Under the pieces are notes generated by a model that searched no databases, was not told where the DNA came from, and worked only from the letters and a program-made list of their open reading frames with translations. The position numbers and the translations under genes were made by a program. Shown one piece after another: positions 17,544 through 25,447 of a DNA stretch of 64,000 nt (position 1 is its first letter; each line of letters begins with the position of its first letter). Source of the DNA: JACVRW01 sp963819635 (GTDB taxonomy: Bacteria > Actinomycetota > Thermoleophilia > Solirubrobacterales > Thermoleophilaceae); contig CAWFWX010000011.1 in the NCBI GenBank assembly GCA_963819635.1, positions 248,001 to 312,000 on the forward strand. The letters run 5' to 3'.

Positions 17544-18958
17544 TGTACACGACTACCGCGAGCTTCCTCCAGGACCCGGACTTCATCCGGTCGCTCTACA
17601 TCCTCGCCTTCTCGCTGTTCATCATCGACCTGCGGTTGATGAACCACCCGCGCACCGCGCGCCGCGGCAACGTGATCGGCGCGATCGGCATGGGCATCGC
17701 CGTGATCGCGACGCTCCTCATCGAGTCGGTCGGCAACTACGGCCTGATCGTGCTGGGCATCGCCGTGGGCACCGCGGTCGGGGTCCCGGCGGCTCGCTCG
17801 GTGAAGATGACCGCGATGCCGCAGATGGTGGCGCTGTTCAACGGCGTCGGCGGCGGCGCGGTGGCTCTGATCTCGTTCGTCGAGTACCGCGAGGCGCTTG
17901 CGGCCGGTGGCAACCCGGAGCTCGAGGCGCTGATCCCGATCCTGATCGCGGCGGTCATCGGGTCGGTCTCGTTCTGGGGCTCGAACATCGCCTTCGGGAA
18001 GCTCCAGGAGATCCTCCCCGGACGGCCGATCCAGCTGCCCGGCCAGCAGTTCATCAACTTCGCCCTGCTCGCGGTGTGCGTTGGCTGCGCGATCGCGATC
18101 GCGTCCGGAACCGAGTCGGAGGGCCTCTTCATCGTGATCCTCGTCGCGGCCGCCGTGCTCGGGAACATGTTCGTGCTGCCGATCGGCGGCGCCGACATGC
18201 CCGTCGTGATCTCGCTGCTGAACGCCTTCACGGGCCTCTCGGCGGCGGCCGCCGGCCTCGCGCTCGACAACGTCGCGCTGATCGTGGCCGGCATGCTCGT
18301 CGGCGCCTCGGGCTCGATCCTCACGCTGCTCATGGCCGAGGCGATGAACCGCTCGATCGCCAACATCTTCAAGGGCGGCTTCGGCGGCGTTAGCGCCGCG
18401 CCGCGCGCGGGCGACGGCGAGGAGAAGCCGGTGCGCTCGACCGACCCCGCCGACGTTGCGATCCAGCTCTCGTACGCCCGCAAGGTCGTGGTTGCGCCGG
18501 GCTACGGCCTCGCGGTCGCGCAGGCCCAGCACACTGTGCGCGAGCTGGCCACGGAGCTCGAGAAGCGCGGCATCGAGGTGAGCTACGCCATTCACCCGGT
18601 GGCCGGTCGCATGCCGGGACACATGAACGTGCTCCTCGCAGAGGCCGACGTGCCGTACGAGCAGCTCAGGGAGATGGACGACATCAATCCGGAGTTCCCG
18701 CAGACCGACGTTGCGCTCGTGATCGGAGCGAACGACGTGACGAACCCGGCGGCGCGCGAACAGGCCGACTCGCCCATCTACGGGATGCCGATTCTCGACG
18801 TGGACAAGGCCCACTCGGTGATCGTCCTCAAGCGATCGATGAACACGGGCTTCGCCGGGATCGACAACCCGCTCTTCTACGCGGAGAACACGTCGCTGCT
18901 GTTCGGCGACGCCAAGGAGTCCGTGCAGAAGGTGCTTGAGGAAGTCAAAAACCTCTAG
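17543..18958 (+). CDS. pntB: NAD(P) transhydrogenase subunit beta
   Basis: A 471-residue subunit. Residues 1 to about 265 hold eight to nine membrane helices completing the proton channel (GSVSFWGSNIAFGKLQ, PGQQFINFALLA). The C-terminal soluble domain III binds NADP(H), with VVAPGYGLAVAQAQH and DVALVIGANDVTNPAA, and PVAGRMPGHMNVLLAEA. ATG at 17543 is chosen for coupling to pntAB; the longer open frame upstream overlaps pntAA. Its stop overlaps the small convergent gene by 4 bases. Confidence 0.95.
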   Translation: MYTTTASFLQDPDFIRSLYILAFSLFIIDLRLMNHPRTARRGNVIGAIGMGIAVIATLLIESVGNYGLIVLGIAVGTAVGVPAARSVKMTAMPQMVALFNGVGGGAVALISFVEYREALAAGGNPELEALIPILIAAVIGSVSFWGSNIAFGKLQEILPGRPIQLPGQQFINFALLAVCVGCAIAIASGTESEGLFIVILVAAAVLGNMFVLPIGGADMPVVISLLNAFTGLSAAAAGLALDNVALIVAGMLVGASGSILTLLMAEAMNRSIANIFKGGFGGVSAAPRAGDGEEKPVRSTDPADVAIQLSYARKVVVAPGYGLAVAQAQHTVRELATELEKRGIEVSYAIHPVAGRMPGHMNVLLAEADVPYEQLREMDDINPEFPQTDVALVIGANDVTNPAAREQADSPIYGMPILDVDKAHSVIVLKRSMNTGFAGIDNPLFYAENTSLLFGDAKESVQKVLEEVKNL

Positions 18959-19224
18959 GGCAGGAGCGACTCCTGCCCCGTGACCGTCACGCGGCGGCGA
19001 CGCGGCAGGCCGGCCGCCTCGGCGAGCGCGGCTTCGACGTCGGCCAAGATCGCCCGCTCGGAGCGGGAGGCCGCAATCGGCTCGACCAGCCCGTCCACGT
19101 GCACGTAGGTGCGGCGGCCGTCGCGGCGCTCAGAGCCCTCGATCGGGACGAGCGCGTAGACGCGGTCCGCGCGGACGAACTTCCCGTAGCCCAGAGGGAT
19201 CATGCGGGGGTCGCGCTTCGCCAT
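18955..19224 (-). CDS. Small protein, possibly RemA/DUF370-like
   Basis: An 89-residue protein. MIPLGYGKFVRADRVYAL followed by a GRRTYVHVDGL stretch weakly resembles the DUF370 RemA/RemB DNA-binding biofilm regulators (IGFGNIVSANRV and YGRRTRAVIV). The match is short and I judge it from pattern only. No membrane segment is present. It is divergent from the acidic protein gene at 19282 and convergent on pntB. The second Met (residue 8) is an alternative start. Confidence 0.65.
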   Translation of the reverse strand: MAKRDPRMIPLGYGKFVRADRVYALVPIEGSERRDGRRTYVHVDGLVEPIAASRSERAILADVEAALAEAAGLPRRRRVTVTGQESLLP

Positions 19225-19281
19225 GGCGTCTTATGACGATAGTCGCATGCCCGGCCGGTTCTTTGGGTAGCCGCAGCCCAC

Positions 19282-19638
19282 ATGAGCGACGACGAGAAGA
19301 CAGAGCACGAGCAGGAGATGGAGGCGGCCAAGGAAGAGGTCCAGCAGCTCGAGGAGGACCCTCCCGAAAAGCTCGAGGACTGGCCCGAGGGGAAGGCGAA
19401 GTACGAGACCTTCGGCGGCGCCGAGGGCGATCACAGCTACGACGAGGGCCCGGAGGCGAACCTCGGCCCCGACTCGGTGCGCCACCACGAGGACGGATCG
19501 GTTGAGGTGGGCGGCGAGGAGGTCGACGACCCGGACGAGTTCAAGGGCGACCCGATCCCCGGCGGCCCGACGGACCCGGACGCCGAGAGCAATCCGGACG
19601 AGCAGCGGCTGGCGGAGGGCGAGGACGCGGCGGGCTAG
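19282..19638 (+). CDS. Acidic, low-complexity hypothetical protein
   Basis: A 118-residue protein with an extreme excess of Asp and Glu and almost no hydrophobic core, so it is predicted to be disordered. An N-terminal helix (EHEQEMEAAKEEVQQLEED) is followed by HHEDGSVEVGGEEVDDPDEFKGDPIPGGP. The family is not recognised; such proteins are common in this clade. It is convergent with the SDR gene, overlapping by 4 bases. Confidence 0.65.
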   Translation: MSDDEKTEHEQEMEAAKEEVQQLEEDPPEKLEDWPEGKAKYETFGGAEGDHSYDEGPEANLGPDSVRHHEDGSVEVGGEEVDDPDEFKGDPIPGGPTDPDAESNPDEQRLAEGEDAAG

Positions 19639-20645
19639 CGCTCGCTCGGCTCGGCGACGGTCTCTCGCTGGACGGTCTCGGCTGCGGGCTCACCGTCGCC
19701 TTCGGCCGGCAGCTCCGTGCTGACCTTGTCCGCCTCGCCGCCGCGCGGCGTCTCCGGCTGCACGTGGAGGGCGGCCATGCCGCCGGGGCCGACTGGTCCT
19801 GACGCGACGGCCGCTCCGCGCTCCTCCACGTCCCTCATGAACATCGCGTCGGCCTCCGCGGCATGCTCGCGGCTCTGCCGCTCGATCAGCGGCTGGAGCA
19901 CAGTGCGGGCCACGATCAGCGCGCGCGCCCAGGGCGGGACCACGATCCAGCGCTTCCTGCCCTCGATCCCATCCGCGATCGCCTTGCCCGCCATCGATAG
20001 CGGGTAGGTCTTGTTCAGCGGGCCGGAGATGTTGTCGCGCAGCTTGCCGAGCACGGGGTGGGCCTCCGCGCCGCGCACCATGTCCGTGTCGATGAAGCCG
20101 AAGTAGCCGACGCCCACGTCCACGCCCAGGTGATTGACCTCGCCGCGCAGCGAGTCGCCGAACGCCTCGACGCCCGCCTTGCTGGCCGCGTATGCCGCCA
20201 TTCCCGGCGCGTGCCCGGCGGCCGCCATCGATGCGGTGATGTACACGTAGCCCTGCCGCTCGATCACGTGCGGCAGGCACGCGCGCACGGTGCGCCAGAC
20301 GCCGAGCAGGTTGATCTCGATCGTGCGCTCGAAGGCCATCGGGTCCATGGACCGGGTCATGCCCATCGGCGCGATGCCCGCGTTCGCCATCACGACGTCG
20401 ATGCCGCCGAAGCGCTCGACCGCACCGCTGACGGCCGCCTCGAGCGCCTCGATATCGGTCACGTCGCACTCGAACCACGCGGCGTTGGCGCCGCACTGCG
20501 CGGCGACGCGCTGCAGCTCTTCGGGCTCGAGGCCCACGAGCGCGACGTTCGCGCCCCGAGCCGCCACCCGCCGTGCGGTCTCGGCCCCAAGGCCGCGGGC
20601 AGCGCCCGTGATCAGCACAGTCTTTCCGCGCGTCGTCCAGTCCAT
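19635..20645 (-). CDS. SDR family NAD(P)-dependent oxidoreductase
   Basis: A 336-residue short-chain dehydrogenase. Cofactor motif is TGAARGLGAETA, then NAG (MANAGIAP), catalytic Ser in ITASMAAAG and the YAASK Tyr-Lys pair (AAYAASKAG). After residue 260 it has an unusually long polar extension (EADAMFMRDVEERGAAV and a Gly/Glu-rich tail), beyond the usual 250-residue fold. Substrate unknown. It is divergent from the rhodanese gene at 20678. Confidence 0.9.
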   Translation of the reverse strand: MDWTTRGKTVLITGAARGLGAETARRVAARGANVALVGLEPEELQRVAAQCGANAAWFECDVTDIEALEAAVSGAVERFGGIDVVMANAGIAPMGMTRSMDPMAFERTIEINLLGVWRTVRACLPHVIERQGYVYITASMAAAGHAPGMAAYAASKAGVEAFGDSLRGEVNHLGVDVGVGYFGFIDTDMVRGAEAHPVLGKLRDNISGPLNKTYPLSMAGKAIADGIEGRKRWIVVPPWARALIVARTVLQPLIERQSREHAAEADAMFMRDVEERGAAVASGPVGPGGMAALHVQPETPRGGEADKVSTELPAEGDGEPAAETVQRETVAEPSER

Positions 20646-20677
20646 GAGCGAACCCTAACGTGAGTAGCCTCGGGGCC

Positions 20678-21013
20678 ATGGCCGGAGCACCGGAGGAGCT
20701 CGCCCCCAGAGAGGTCGCCGAGATGATGAAGGGCGAGGCTCAGCTGATCGACGTGCGCGAGCCCGATGAGCGCGAGGCGGGACACATCCCGGACGACACG
20801 GCTCACATCGAGCTCGACCGGCTCACCGAGGAGGCCGGTCAGGTCGACCGCGAGCGGCCGGTCGTCTTCTACTGCCGCTCGGGCAGCCGCTCGCTGCTCG
20901 CGGCGCAGGCGTTCGCGGCCGCCGGCTACGACGCGCACAACCTCAGCGGCGGGCTGAAGGCCTGGGTGGCCGAGGGCCTCCCGCTCGATCCCGCCGACGG
21001 CCGCGTTGCCTGA
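20678..21013 (+). CDS. Single-domain rhodanese-like protein
   Basis: A 111-residue rhodanese domain. The active-site loop FYCRSGSRS contains the Cys and the R that define the catalytic cradle. AQLIDVREPDEREAGHIPDDTAHI and HNLSGGLKAWVAEGLP are typical. It probably handles sulfane sulfur transfer or persulfide metabolism. The frame opens at a GTG at 20660; the ATG at 20678 is preferred because homology begins soon after it. Confidence 0.88.
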   Translation: MAGAPEELAPREVAEMMKGEAQLIDVREPDEREAGHIPDDTAHIELDRLTEEAGQVDRERPVVFYCRSGSRSLLAAQAFAAAGYDAHNLSGGLKAWVAEGLPLDPADGRVA

Positions 21014-21834
21014 CTAGAGCGTGAGCTGGCCCTCGTAGGGCCCGCGCCCGGTCAGGCAGGCGGCGCCGCAGCGAGCGGCCAGCTCGACCGCCGTCGAGAT
21101 CTTCCACCCGGCTCCGAGGCCGTAGGTGAGCCCGGCGGCGAAGCTGTCGCCGGCCCCGTAGGCGTCGCGGATCGGCCCGGGCAGCGGGGCGGGTCCCCAG
21201 CGACCTTGCTCGCCGCTGTCGGTCTCCCACTCGCCGCCGGCGGCGCCGAGCGTGCGCACCACCACCCTCGGCGCAGGATCGAGATCGCCCGGGCTGTAGA
21301 GCTCACCGGGATCGCGCCCGCTCGAGACGAGCGCGTCGAGCTGGACGTGGGCGTCGGCGAGCGTGTCGAGCCCGCGCGGGGTGGCCACGAGGACCCGCGC
21401 ACGGCGGGCCTGCTTCACCGCTTCGACGTCGCCGGCGGTGAGATAGACAGCGTCGGTCTCGTCGAGCTTGTCCCACGCGAGCGGGTCGGCGCCGTGCGGG
21501 CCGAGCCGCGGTCCGAGGACGGTGATCGTGCGCTCGCCGGGATCATCGAGATGCACGAACGCTCGCCGCTGGGTCTCGGGCCGAAAGGTGCCCTCGACGT
21601 CGAGGCCGAGCTCGACGAGCCCGGCGAGGACCGGTGCCCGAGCTCGTCGTCGCCGAAGGCGGTGAACAGGGTGGCGCTCCCGGCGAGCTTCCTGAGCTGG
21701 ACGGCCGCGACCGCGCCGCCGCCGCCGGGCTCCTCGAAGACGCGCCTGGCGTGCACGATCTCGCCGGGCGCCGGCACGTGGGGTACCTCGGCGAACTCGC
21801 ACCATTCGACGTGGCCCACGACCGCTGCGCGCAT
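21014..21834 (-). pseudogene. PfkB-family carbohydrate kinase, split by an apparent 1-base frameshift
   Basis: From ATG 21834 the frame gives MRAAVVGHVEWCEFAEVPHVP, a GGGGAVAAVQLRKL substrate/nucleotide motif, and FTAFGDDELGHR. At about 21632 the frame shifts: VLAGLVELGLDVEGTFRPETQ continues in the next frame to PIRDAYGAGDSFAAGLTYGL, the catalytic DxxGAGD signature, and stops at 21014. One missing base in the CACCGGTCCTCGCC run accounts for it. The intact protein would be about 272 residues, a ribokinase-like sugar kinase of unknown substrate. Confidence 0.82.
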
Positions 21835-21890
21835 GGTCGCGGAGCTTGCCACGTCCCGCCCGGCCCCTGCCGCGCTAGCGTCAGGCGACC

Positions 21891-22298
21891 ATGGAGGATC
21901 CGCTCCGCATCGGGCGCCACGCCGCAATCCCGCTGTCGGAGATCGAGCTGCGCACGAGCCGCTCGTCGGGCCCGGGCGGGCAGCACGCGAACGTCACCGC
22001 CTCGCGCGTGGAGGCGATCTTCGACGTGTACGCCTCCCAGGCGCTCAGCGAGGAGCAGCGCGACCGAATCGCCGCCCGGCTCGGACCGGTGGTGCGGGCG
22101 GTGGCGCAGGACACGCGCAGCCAGCTGCGCAACCGCGAGCTGGCCGTGGAGCGCCTACGCGGGCGGCTCGAGGGAGCCCTGGCGGTACAGCGCCCGAGGC
22201 GCGCCACGAAGCCGACCGCGGCGTCGCGAAGGCGGCGGGCGGAAGGGAAGCGGCGGCGCGGAGAGGTGAAGCGGCTGCGGCGGCGGCCGGAGGTGTGA
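21891..22298 (+). CDS. arfB: Alternative ribosome-rescue factor ArfB (YaeJ type)
   Basis: A 135-residue RF-1 domain protein. The GGQ peptidyl-hydrolase motif lies in RSSGPGGQHANVTASRVE. The C-terminal tail is strongly basic (KRRRGEVKRLRRR), as needed to enter the empty mRNA channel of stalled ribosomes. It lacks codon-recognition domains. It hydrolyses peptidyl-tRNA on non-stop complexes. It is divergent from the PfkB gene. Confidence 0.9.
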   Translation: MEDPLRIGRHAAIPLSEIELRTSRSSGPGGQHANVTASRVEAIFDVYASQALSEEQRDRIAARLGPVVRAVAQDTRSQLRNRELAVERLRGRLEGALAVQRPRRATKPTAASRRRRAEGKRRRGEVKRLRRRPEV

Positions 22299-22338
22299 GC
22301 CCGGGCGGGGGGCGTGCCGCGGGCGAACGACGGCATTG

Positions 22339-22351
22339 AGGGGTCAGTCCC
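22339..22351 (+). repeat. Short GGGGTCAGACCC-type hairpin, copy 1 (imperfect)
   Basis: AGGGGTCAGTCCC about 40 bases after the arfB stop. It matches two other copies at 27028 and 55302, which lie directly after stop codons in the same orientation relative to the upstream gene. This copy is the least symmetrical. Confidence 0.45.
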
Positions 22352-22374
22352 GGCGGCCGGTTTTCTTCGACAAT

Positions 22375-22409
22375 CCTGCCTAGGGGCCCTATATGGGCCC
22401 CTAGCCAGG
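22375..22409. terminator. Long perfect hairpin between convergent genes
   Basis: CCTG-C-CTAGGGGCCC, loop TATAT, then GGGCCCCTAG-C-CAGG: fourteen paired bases with one C-C mismatch. It sits in the 175-base gap between arfB and the minus-strand gene ending at 22474, so it could terminate transcription from both sides. There is no T-tract, so Rho-independent activity is not certain. Confidence 0.6.
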
Positions 22410-22473
22410 ACAGCCGCCCGAAAAGACCCTCGCCTCCTTCAATGCTGCCGTTCGCCGGCGGTGGCGCGGCGCG

Positions 22474-22986
22474 CTACTCGCCCGGCGGTGCTGCCGCTCC
22501 GCCGCCCTCGCCCGCCGGCGCGGGCGCGGGCTGTGCCGGCTGGCCGGCGCCGCCGCCGGTTCCATCGGGCTGCGTCGGAGCCACCGGCGTGGCGGTGGTC
22601 CCGCCCGTGCCGCCGGTCGCCGGCGGCGTCGTCGGGGTCGCCGGGGCCGCGGCGCCACCTGTTCCGGTGGCGTCCGTGTCGGTGGTGCTCGTCTTCTTGT
22701 CGCGGTCCGTGTCCGGCGTCGAGAGCGTCGGACTGCTGTCGACGCCGAGGTCGGACGGCGTGCTCTTCGGCTCGGAGTCGCTTCCGCCGCCGCTCGCGAT
22801 GATCACGATGAGCAGGAGGAAGACGAGTCCGCCGGCGCCCGCCGCGATCAGCCGGCGGCGCCTGTAGACCGCATCCGGCTCACGGCCGGGCGGGCCGCCC
22901 GAGCCACGCGGCGGCCTGCCTCCCTGACGGGACGAGCTCTGGGGGCGAGCGCTGCGCTCGAGGACCCGTGTGGGCTGCTCCTCCAC
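22474..22986 (-). CDS. Single-pass membrane protein with a disordered Thr/Pro/Gly tail
   Basis: A 170-residue protein. A basic, disordered N-terminus (residues 1-44) precedes one membrane helix (LIAAGAGGLVFLLLIVIIA, about 46-64). The remaining 100 residues are Thr, Pro, Gly, Ala and Asp, with no predicted fold. The topology suggests a cytoplasmic N-terminus and an exported tail. No family is recognised. Confidence 0.65.
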   Translation of the reverse strand: MEEQPTRVLERSARPQSSSRQGGRPPRGSGGPPGREPDAVYRRRRLIAAGAGGLVFLLLIVIIASGGGSDSEPKSTPSDLGVDSSPTLSTPDTDRDKKTSTTDTDATGTGGAAAPATPTTPPATGGTGGTTATPVAPTQPDGTGGGAGQPAQPAPAPAGEGGGAAAPPGE

Positions 22987-23027
22987 GGGACCTGAAGGTA
23001 TCAGCCGTCACGAGCGAATACGCCCGG

Positions 23028-23453
23028 TCAGGCGAAGTGGAGCCCGCCGGTCTGCTCCTCGTCGACCGGCTGCTCGCACGTCGGGCACCACCAGCGCGCC
23101 TCGACCGGGGTGCCGCACACGTCGTGACGCGGCGGCTCGCCCGACTCCCGGTGGCGCGCTCCCCAGTCCGCCAGCAGCCGCAGCGCGCCGGCCAGCTCGT
23201 GACCCGACGCGGTCAGCTCGTAGACGAACCGCCGCGGCCGCTCGCTGTAGGGCTGCGCGACCACGAGCCCCTCGCTCTCGAGCCGGCGCAGGCGCTGCGT
23301 GAGCACGTTCGGCGCTATCCGGGGGAGCTGCTCCTGGAGGTCGCCGAAGCGGCGCGAGCCGTCTAGCAGCGCCTCCACGAGCAGGAGCGTCCAGCGATCG
23401 CCCACGCTGTCGAGCGCGGCCGCGAGGGGTGAAGTGGGCTCTGCCACAGCCAA
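23028..23453 (-). CDS. HxlR-family winged-helix regulator with C-terminal zinc-ribbon-like cysteines
   Basis: A 141-residue regulator. The winged helix of HxlR type is clear: SVGDRWTLLLVEALLDGSRRF, LPRIAPNVLTQRLRRLESEGLV and YELTASGHELAGAL. The C-terminus adds Cys residues in RHDVCGTPV and WWCPTCEQ, which look like a small metal-binding ribbon and are not part of the core HxlR domain. It is divergent from the HtrA-like gene at 23510. A 17-base inverted repeat lies in between. Confidence 0.88.
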   Translation of the reverse strand: MAVAEPTSPLAAALDSVGDRWTLLLVEALLDGSRRFGDLQEQLPRIAPNVLTQRLRRLESEGLVVAQPYSERPRRFVYELTASGHELAGALRLLADWGARHRESGEPPRHDVCGTPVEARWWCPTCEQPVDEEQTGGLHFA

Positions 23454-23472
23454 ATCCTAGCTGTGTATAGTG

Positions 23473-23489
23473 ACTTGCAATTCGCAAGT
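23473..23489. promoter_or_regulatory. Inverted repeat in the HxlR/HtrA divergent promoter
   Basis: ACTTGC-AATTC-GCAAGT is a perfect 6-base inverted repeat with 5-base spacer, in the 56-base gap between the HxlR gene and the protease genes. A TATAGT sequence lies just upstream at 23466-23471, a plausible -10 box for one direction. HxlR proteins usually bind such dyads next to their own genes, so this is a likely autoregulatory site. Confidence 0.6.
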
Positions 23490-23509
23490 AACACTCTCAG
23501 GAGCTTCGC

Positions 23510-24448
23510 ATGGATGCACTGACGACCCTTCAGGAAGCGATCACCGGGGCCGCGGAGGCGGTCGGCCCCTCGGTGGTCGGACTCGGGCGGGGCTGGGGCC
23601 ACGGCTCCGGCGTCGTGATCGCCGACGGCCACGTCCTCACCAGCGCCCACAACCTCCGCCGCGACGAGACGACCGTGTCGTTCGCCGACGGCCGCCGCGA
23701 GACCGGCACGGTCGCGGGCGTCGACTCGGACCTGGACCTCGTGGTTCTCGCCGTCGACACGCACGATGTACCCCCGGTCCGCTGGGAGCCGGCCGTGCAG
23801 GCGGACGCCGACACGGACAACGGCTCCGGCACCCCGGGCATCGGCGCGCCCGTCGTCGCTCTCGCCAATCCCGGCGGGCGCGGGCTGCGTGCCACGCTCG
23901 GCTTCGTCTCCTCGGCAGGACGCAGCTTCCGCGGTCCGCGCGGGCGCCGCATTCGCGGGGCGATCGAGCACACCGCGCCACTTCCGCGCGGCTCGTCGGG
24001 TGGGCCGCTCGTGGATCGCGAGGGCAACCTGGTCGGGATCAACAGCCTCCGGCTCGACGGCGGGCTGATCCTCGCCGTGCCGGCCGACGCGTCCGTGAAG
24101 GAGCGCATCCTCCTCGTGGCGCGCGGCGAGGCGGCCGCGCCGCACCGGCTCGGAGTCGCCATTGCGCCCCCGCGCATGGCGCGGCGCCTGCGCAGCGCGG
24201 TGGGCCTCCCCGAACGCGACGGCCTGCTCGTGCGCGCGGTCGAGGAGGGCGGCCCCGCCGACCGTGCTGGGGTCGAGAAGGGCGACCTGATCGTGGCGGC
24301 AGGCGGCGCCCCGACCGAGAACGTCGAGGCGCTCTACACCGCCCTCGACGCGCTTCCCGCGGCGGGCGGCGACCTCGAGCTGACCGTCGTCCGCGGCATC
24401 GACGAGCGGAGCGTGACCGCGACCTTCAGCGGGGAGCAGGCGGCGTGA
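23510..24448 (+). CDS. HtrA-like trypsin-fold protease with PDZ domain, no export signal
   Basis: A 312-residue S1C-type protease. The catalytic residues are visible as His in VLTSAHN, Asp in SDLDLVVL and Ser in PRGSSGGPLVD. A PDZ domain covers about residues 215-305 (GLLVRAVEEGGPADRAGVEKGDLIVAAGG). There is no signal peptide or membrane anchor, unusual for HtrA proteins, so it should act in the cytoplasm unless exported by a non-classical route. It overlaps the next protease gene by 4 bases. Confidence 0.88.
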   Translation: MDALTTLQEAITGAAEAVGPSVVGLGRGWGHGSGVVIADGHVLTSAHNLRRDETTVSFADGRRETGTVAGVDSDLDLVVLAVDTHDVPPVRWEPAVQADADTDNGSGTPGIGAPVVALANPGGRGLRATLGFVSSAGRSFRGPRGRRIRGAIEHTAPLPRGSSGGPLVDREGNLVGINSLRLDGGLILAVPADASVKERILLVARGEAAAPHRLGVAIAPPRMARRLRSAVGLPERDGLLVRAVEEGGPADRAGVEKGDLIVAAGGAPTENVEALYTALDALPAAGGDLELTVVRGIDERSVTATFSGEQAA

Positions 24449-25419
24449 GCCGTGTGGCCGAGCCGCCCACGCCGGAGGAGACCGAGGCGCTCGACGCCTA
24501 CTCGCGCGCCGTCATCGCGGTCGCCGACCGGCTCGCGCCGTCCGTGGCCAGCCTCCGGGTGATGCGCCGTACGCGCGGCGGCCAGATGCCGGCCGGCGCG
24601 GGGAGCGCGGTGGTGCTCACGCCGGACGGATTCCTCCTCACGAACGCTCACGTCGTCGGCCGCTCCGACACCCGCGGCAGGGCCACCTTCGGCGACGGGC
24701 GCGAGGAGCGCTTCGAGGTCGTCGGGCGCGACCCGCTCTCCGACCTCGCGCTGCTCCGCTCGGAGGGTGACGGGCTCATTCCCGCCGAGCTCGGCGACGC
24801 CGAGCAGCTGCGCGTGGGCCAGCTCGTGGTCGCGATCGGCAACCCGCATGGGCTCGGCGGCTCGGTCACGGCCGGTGTCGTCTCCGCGCTCGGCCGCTCG
24901 CTGCCCGCCCGCTCACGCCGCGCTGGGCGCATCATCGACAACGTCATCCAGACCGACGCGGCCCTCAACCCCGGCAACTCGGGCGGCGCTCTCGCCGACA
25001 GCCGCGGCCGCGTAGTGGGCGTCAACACCGCGATCGCGGGGATCGGCCTCGGCCTGGCCGTGCCGATCAACGAGGCGACCCAGCGCGTGATAGGCGGGCT
25101 GATGTCGGACGGCCGCGTGCGCCGCGCCTACCTCGGCGTCGCAGGCGGGCCGCGTCCCGTGCCGCCGCACGCGCGTGCGACCACGGGCCAGTCGACCTGC
25201 GTGGAGGTCGTCGAGGTGGTCGAGGGCGGGCCCGCGGACCGCGCCGGAATCCGGCCCGAGGACCTGATCCTGACGGTGAACCGCGCGCGCACCGAGCGCG
25301 TGGAGGACCTCCAGCGGCTGATGGTCGCGGACCTGATCGGGGGCTCCGTGAGCGTGCGCATCCTGCGCGCGGGCCGCCTGATCGAGCTGGAGCTCGAGCC
25401 GGTCGAGCTCCAGTCATGA
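24445..25419 (+). CDS. HtrA/DegP-like serine protease with PDZ domain
   Basis: A 324-residue S1C protease. Catalytic triad: His in LTNAHVVG, Asp in DPLSDLALL, Ser in NPGNSGGALAD. PDZ about residues 240-320 (VVEGGPADRAGIRPEDLILTVNRA). Like its neighbour it has no signal peptide or transmembrane helix. GTG at 24445 overlaps the preceding stop. The tandem pair probably arose by duplication but the two are not close copies. Joint expression is likely. Confidence 0.9.
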   Translation: MSRVAEPPTPEETEALDAYSRAVIAVADRLAPSVASLRVMRRTRGGQMPAGAGSAVVLTPDGFLLTNAHVVGRSDTRGRATFGDGREERFEVVGRDPLSDLALLRSEGDGLIPAELGDAEQLRVGQLVVAIGNPHGLGGSVTAGVVSALGRSLPARSRRAGRIIDNVIQTDAALNPGNSGGALADSRGRVVGVNTAIAGIGLGLAVPINEATQRVIGGLMSDGRVRRAYLGVAGGPRPVPPHARATTGQSTCVEVVEVVEGGPADRAGIRPEDLILTVNRARTERVEDLQRLMVADLIGGSVSVRILRAGRLIELELEPVELQS

Positions 25420-25447
25420 CCGGCGCGGCGCCGACCCTCTACACCGG

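Noticed and set aside
17408..18814. 468-residue minus-strand frame over pntB
   Set aside because: Shadow of the transhydrogenase gene; His/Arg-rich with no motif.
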